NCBI GenBank assembly: GCA_004211905.1
Contig: SHBP01000008.1
Location: 1-64,000 of the forward strand
Origin: SAR92 clade bacterium
GTDB taxonomy: Bacteria > Pseudomonadota > Gammaproteobacteria > Pseudomonadales > Porticoccaceae
Reading direction: 5' to 3'
DNA length: 64,000 nt
Of the stretch, positions 62,243 through 64,000 are shown piece after piece. How positions within the stretch are numbered: position 1 is the stretch's first letter; each line of letters begins with the position of its first letter. The notes under the pieces were generated by a model, which searched no databases, had not been told where the DNA came from, and saw only the letters and a program-made list of their open reading frames with translations. The position numbers and the translations under genes are program-made.

Positions 62243-64000
62243 TCAGAAACTATACTGCCCTCTGATACCGAATGTTCGCGGTTCGCCAAACTGGTAATAG
62301 GGTTCTACTGCGTAGTATTTGCGTGGATCATTTCCAAAGCCGCCAAAACCACGAACAATGACATCTTTATTAGTAAGATTACGACCCCAAACAGTCAGAC
62401 TCCAGTGCTCAACACGATAGGTCAGATTGGTATTGAGCAACTCATAAGAGGTGGATTGCTCATCATGACTGGAGGATAAATAAAAGCTATCCTTCCCTTC
62501 AATGTCGATTGTCCAACTAAGATTATGGGTAACTTGTATGTTGCTGCCTGCAGCAAATTGATAACTGGGGGCATGAGCCTGATCACGACTATCTAAAGTA
62601 GCTGAAAGCGGGGTGTCATAGTCTGTTTCCAACAACCCAAGTGATCCAAATATCATTAAATCGTCAGTGGGCATCCAGTTGAGTTCAAGTTCTAGTCCGT
62701 AGTTACTGCCTTTGGCTGAATTGCCGAAATAGTCGATAAAATTACTGGCATTACTATCGTCTCTAGATTGAACCAGAGACTGTTTAATCTGAATATCTTC
62801 TCGCTGTTGATAAAATAATGAAAGCTGAACTTGCAATCTCTGGTCTAACCAGTTTCCTTTGACTCCAGTTTCTAGATTCCACATCACCTCAGTGTCAAAT
62901 TCACGATCTTTAGCAGCCAAGGATGAATCGCTATTCACACCACCTGCTTTATAACCTCGAGACAGCAGACCGTATATCATAGTAGTAGCATCAAGATTGT
63001 ATTGCAGGACAGCTCGTCCACCCCAAAGATTCTCATCAACACCATGGTTAACAGTATCGCTGTCACTGTATGCGGCTTTGCGGTTCTCAAATCTGATGCC
63101 AGCGATGATAGTTAGTGCGGGAGATATAACCGCATCCAACTGACCATAAACAGCCCGATTGCTAGTATCAAATTGGCTGCTAAAGTCATCAGCATTATAG
63201 GTGTACTGGCGCAGTAGATCCTCATCTTGGTCGCGAGAGTAGATACCTACTGCCCAATCCGTATTTTTGCCGAACAGGTGTTTTGGCTGACTGGAAACTA
63301 GTTTTATATCAACGACTCTATTGTCACGATCTCGTTGATAGTTATCCTCAGAGTTATATTCCCAACCTTCACACTCTTGGCCCATACATATTGCTGGAAA
63401 CGCCCAATCTTCATCATAGCCATACTCAAGTTCAGTATCGACAAAGCTTACTAGGCCAACCATATCGAACTGATTATTGCCCTGCCAATGACTTTGCATA
63501 GCAATTGCTGATGATTTTTGGCGGTCGTGCCCCGGATTGTCCGACAAGGTCCGTCGCGTATTATCAAGGGAAAAGCTGTCATAACCATTATCTGCATCCA
63601 CATGAAATAGAGTGAGTTTTAGGCTGAGATCATCGCCAGCTCGCCAGTCAAAAATGCTACGTAAACTAAGCTCATCAATATTATTGGTATCTTCTCTGTT
63701 CAAAAAATCATTAGATATATAACCATCGCTGCGATGGTGTTGGACTGCTAGGCGATAATTCGTTTCCTCACTTAAAGAGCCTCCCACCGCAGCGGACACT
63801 GTGCGAGCATCAAAACGCCCAACATCCAATGAGATATTACCCTCAGTCCTGCCTGTGGGCTGATTAGAGGTGATATTAATCAGCCCTGCCAATGCATTTG
63901 CCCCATAGAGGGTTCCCTGTGGTCCACGCAATATTTCAACTTTCTTGGTATCCATGGTGGTGGCTGCACCAGCGATACCCGTAAAGTCGATCCCATCAAC
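62243..64000 (-). CDS. TonB-dependent receptor, 5' end beyond the window
   Basis: The reading frame runs without a stop to the right edge, so the signal peptide, TonB box and first part of the plug are missing. The visible part starts in the plug (VDGIDFTGIAGAATT, then VEILRGPQGTLYGANALAGLINI) and continues through the barrel to GIRGQYSF. It is the first gene of the operon with the thiamine-binding protein, PnuT and ThiK-like kinase genes, and therefore probably imports thiamine (B1) or a vitamer. A TPP riboswitch, if present, would lie to the right of the window. Confidence 0.92.
   Translation of the reverse strand, partial: VDGIDFTGIAGAATTMDTKKVEILRGPQGTLYGANALAGLINITSNQPTGRTEGNISLDVGRFDARTVSAAVGGSLSEETNYRLAVQHHRSDGYISNDFLNREDTNNIDELSLRSIFDWRAGDDLSLKLTLFHVDADNGYDSFSLDNTRRTLSDNPGHDRQKSSAIAMQSHWQGNNQFDMVGLVSFVDTELEYGYDEDWAFPAICMGQECEGWEYNSEDNYQRDRDNRVVDIKLVSSQPKHLFGKNTDWAVGIYSRDQDEDLLRQYTYNADDFSSQFDTSNRAVYGQLDAVISPALTIIAGIRFENRKAAYSDSDTVNHGVDENLWGGRAVLQYNLDATTMIYGLLSRGYKAGGVNSDSSLAAKDREFDTEVMWNLETGVKGNWLDQRLQVQLSLFYQQREDIQIKQSLVQSRDDSNASNFIDYFGNSAKGSNYGLELELNWMPTDDLMIFGSLGLLETDYDTPLSATLDSRDQAHAPSYQFAAGSNIQVTHNLSWTIDIEGKDSFYLSSSHDEQSTSYELLNTNLTYRVEHWSLTVWGRNLTNKDVIVRGFGGFGNDPRKYYAVEPYYQFGEPRTFGIRGQYSF

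Noticed and set aside
1-64000. CRISPR arrays, insertion sequences, prophage genes, toxin-antitoxin or anti-phage systems.
   Set aside because: No regularly spaced repeats, transposase, integrase or defence-type genes were seen in any strand.

Overview
The window looks like the chromosome of a free-living marine gammaproteobacterium. The evidence is the hslVU-DUF971-ubiE-ubiJ-ubiB-hisI-hisE-tatABC block, YajQ, QueD and MsrPQ, together with four TonB-dependent receptors (TBDRs) and many amino-acid and ether/alcohol-type catabolic genes. A SAR92/Porticoccaceae- or Halieaceae-like (Cellvibrionales-type) origin is my inference; there is no rRNA here to test it. Coding density is high. I see no transposase, integrase, phage gene or CRISPR array.

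Layout. (1) 1-15.5 kb is an accessory catabolic block: an iron alcohol dehydrogenase, a CoA-acylating semialdehyde dehydrogenase and an IclR regulator on the + strand. Facing them on the - strand are a DUF3726-like protein, an unrecognised 581-aa protein, an M19 'dipeptidase' with a degenerate metal site, an aldehyde dehydrogenase, an Ldh2-type oxidoreductase, a TPR-sulfotransferase and a TBDR, with a LysR regulator in between. The substrate is unknown. (2) 15.8-19.3 kb holds housekeeping genes: a CvfB-like RNA-binding protein, an MFS transporter, QueD, tRNA-Val and tRNA-Asp with promoter and terminator, and a small SRPBCC protein that appears to begin at a non-canonical AUU/AUC codon. (3) 19.3-31.6 kb is a five-gene - strand run (amino-acid permease, DDAH-like hydrolase, BNR-repeat lipoprotein, metallo-beta-lactamase-fold protein, serine hydrolase). 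It diverges from two tandem paralogous TBDRs, each ending in a clear terminator. (4) 31.9-40.1 kb holds an SDR, an epimerase, a cupin, an AraC regulator and then a tight operon of an alkyl-DHAP-synthase-like flavoprotein, a GlpD-like dehydrogenase and an FGGY kinase; chemically this resembles processing of glycerol ethers. (5) 40.2-50.7 kb: MsrPQ methionine-sulfoxide repair, a GABA/guanidinobutyrate-type set (aminotransferase, succinate-semialdehyde dehydrogenase, agmatinase-family hydrolase), a MATE transporter, DUF2459, a desaturase and another class III aminotransferase. (6) 50.7-58.3 kb: hslVU behind a sigma-32-like promoter, then ubiquinone, histidine and Tat genes. (7) 58.3-64 kb: an HSL-type esterase, YchJ, YajQ, MsrB, and a - strand operon running in from the right edge (TBDR, thiamine-binding YkoF/MTH1187-type protein, PnuC/PnuT permease, ThiK-like kinase) that reads as thiamine salvage.

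The best candidates for undescribed biology are the catabolic block around the pseudo-M19 protein and the 581-aa orphan (3.6-15.5 kb), and the ether-lipid-like operon (31.9-40.1 kb). All functional statements rest on motif recognition by eye; no database search was run.
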